A stretch of DNA of 5,593 nucleotides from assembly GCA_900549415.1 (NCBI GenBank), contig URNX01000091.1, positions 1 through 5,593 of the forward strand. The letters run 5' to 3'. Below the pieces are notes generated by a model that worked only from the letters and a program-made list of their open reading frames with translations, made no database searches and was not told the origin of the DNA. This document shows, piece after piece, positions 5,504 to 5,593 of the stretch; within the stretch, counting starts at the first letter, position 1, and each line of letters begins with the position of its first letter. A program made the translations under genes and the position numbers. Source of the DNA: an uncultured bacterium (GTDB lineage: Bacteria > Verrucomicrobiota > Lentisphaeria > Victivallales > UBA1829).

Positions 5504-5593
5504 TTATATCTTCCTGCCGGGAGATAGCGGCATCTCCGGCTTTTTCCGGGTCTGTTTCTGCCTGCCGTACATGAAAAAGCCCGTGAGATTGAC
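5504..5593 (-). CDS. Possible 3' end of an upstream gene (partial, runs off the right edge)
   Basis: The minus-strand frame entering from the right edge reads VNLTGFFMYGRQKQTRKKPE, then MPLSPGRKI, and stops at TAA (5504-5506), 42 bases before the ParB-like ATG. The third codon positions are GC-rich like those of the neighbours. A second open frame from 5591 to a TGA at 5412 (AETDPEKAGDAAISRQEDIK, then RIPENKLLERR) also looks protein-like but would overlap the ParB-like gene by 50 bases. I cannot decide between them, or exclude that both are chance, from this short piece. No family is recognised. Confidence 0.3.
   Translation of the reverse strand, partial: VNLTGFFMYGRQKQTRKKPEMPLSPGRKI
5516..5545 (+). 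terminator. Hairpin with T-run, intrinsic-terminator-like on the plus strand
   Basis: GCCGGGAGAT (5516-5525) pairs with ATCTCCGGC (5532-5540): nine base pairs with one bulged G and a six-base loop. TTTTT (5541-5545) follows on the plus strand. Read on the minus strand the hairpin has no T-run after it and sits about 55 bases before the ParB-like start, where it would be part of the leader or of the upstream gene. No plus-strand gene that it would serve is visible. Confidence 0.45.

Noticed and set aside
5503..5508. TATAAA on the minus strand as a -10 box for the ParB-like gene
   Set aside because: No reasonable -35 element is found at the expected spacing.
1..5593. Alternative genetic code with TGA as Trp
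   Set aside because: All five intact genes end in TGA, and reading through the antirepressor or MazG stops would give long nonsense overlaps with the next gene. One TGA in a broken frame does not outweigh this.

Overview
The window reads as one segment of a prophage, phage or phage-plasmid, or a similar integrated element, in a bacterium. No host marker gene is present, so I do not name a taxon. Base composition looks balanced to slightly GC-rich by eye. Every convincing gene lies on the minus strand, so the module is transcribed from the right edge towards the left.

Layout in transcription order (right to left). (1) 5462-5593: the likely end of an upstream gene, a hairpin, and a strong ribosome binding site. 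(2) 4520-5461: a ParB-type protein with a CTP-binding/partition domain and a helix-turn-helix. (3) 3951-4519: about 570 bases with no intact gene. They carry a broken Cys-rich, zinc-ribbon-like reading frame with an in-frame TGA inside its first CxxC knuckle and a later change of frame. (4) 3330-3950: an AntA/AntB-type antirepressor with an unfamiliar C-terminal half. (5) 3080-3340: a small MazG-like protein. (6) 2494-3108: a protein with a BRO-N-like domain, a charged linker and a short hydrophobic segment. (7) 105-2510: a large replication protein joining an archaeo-eukaryotic-primase-like domain, a zinc ribbon, a P-loop helicase-like ATPase and a winged helix. (8) 1-104: a dense cluster of direct and inverted copies of GTCCAACAT just after the replication gene, continuing to the window edge.

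Genes 4 to 7 overlap stop-to-start by 11, 11 or 29 (depending on the BRO start) and 17 bases, so they look like one translationally coupled operon. Together they suggest a replication and decision module: the primase-helicase would replicate the element, the repeat cluster is a candidate origin or binding region, ParB would act in segregation or regulation, AntA and BRO-N proteins are typical phage regulators, and MazG would act on nucleotide pools. The family calls rest on motifs I can see; the joint function is inference.

The items most worth a second look are the repeat cluster at the left edge, the broken zinc-ribbon gene with TGA in a Cys knuckle, and the mixed regulator/replicase operon.
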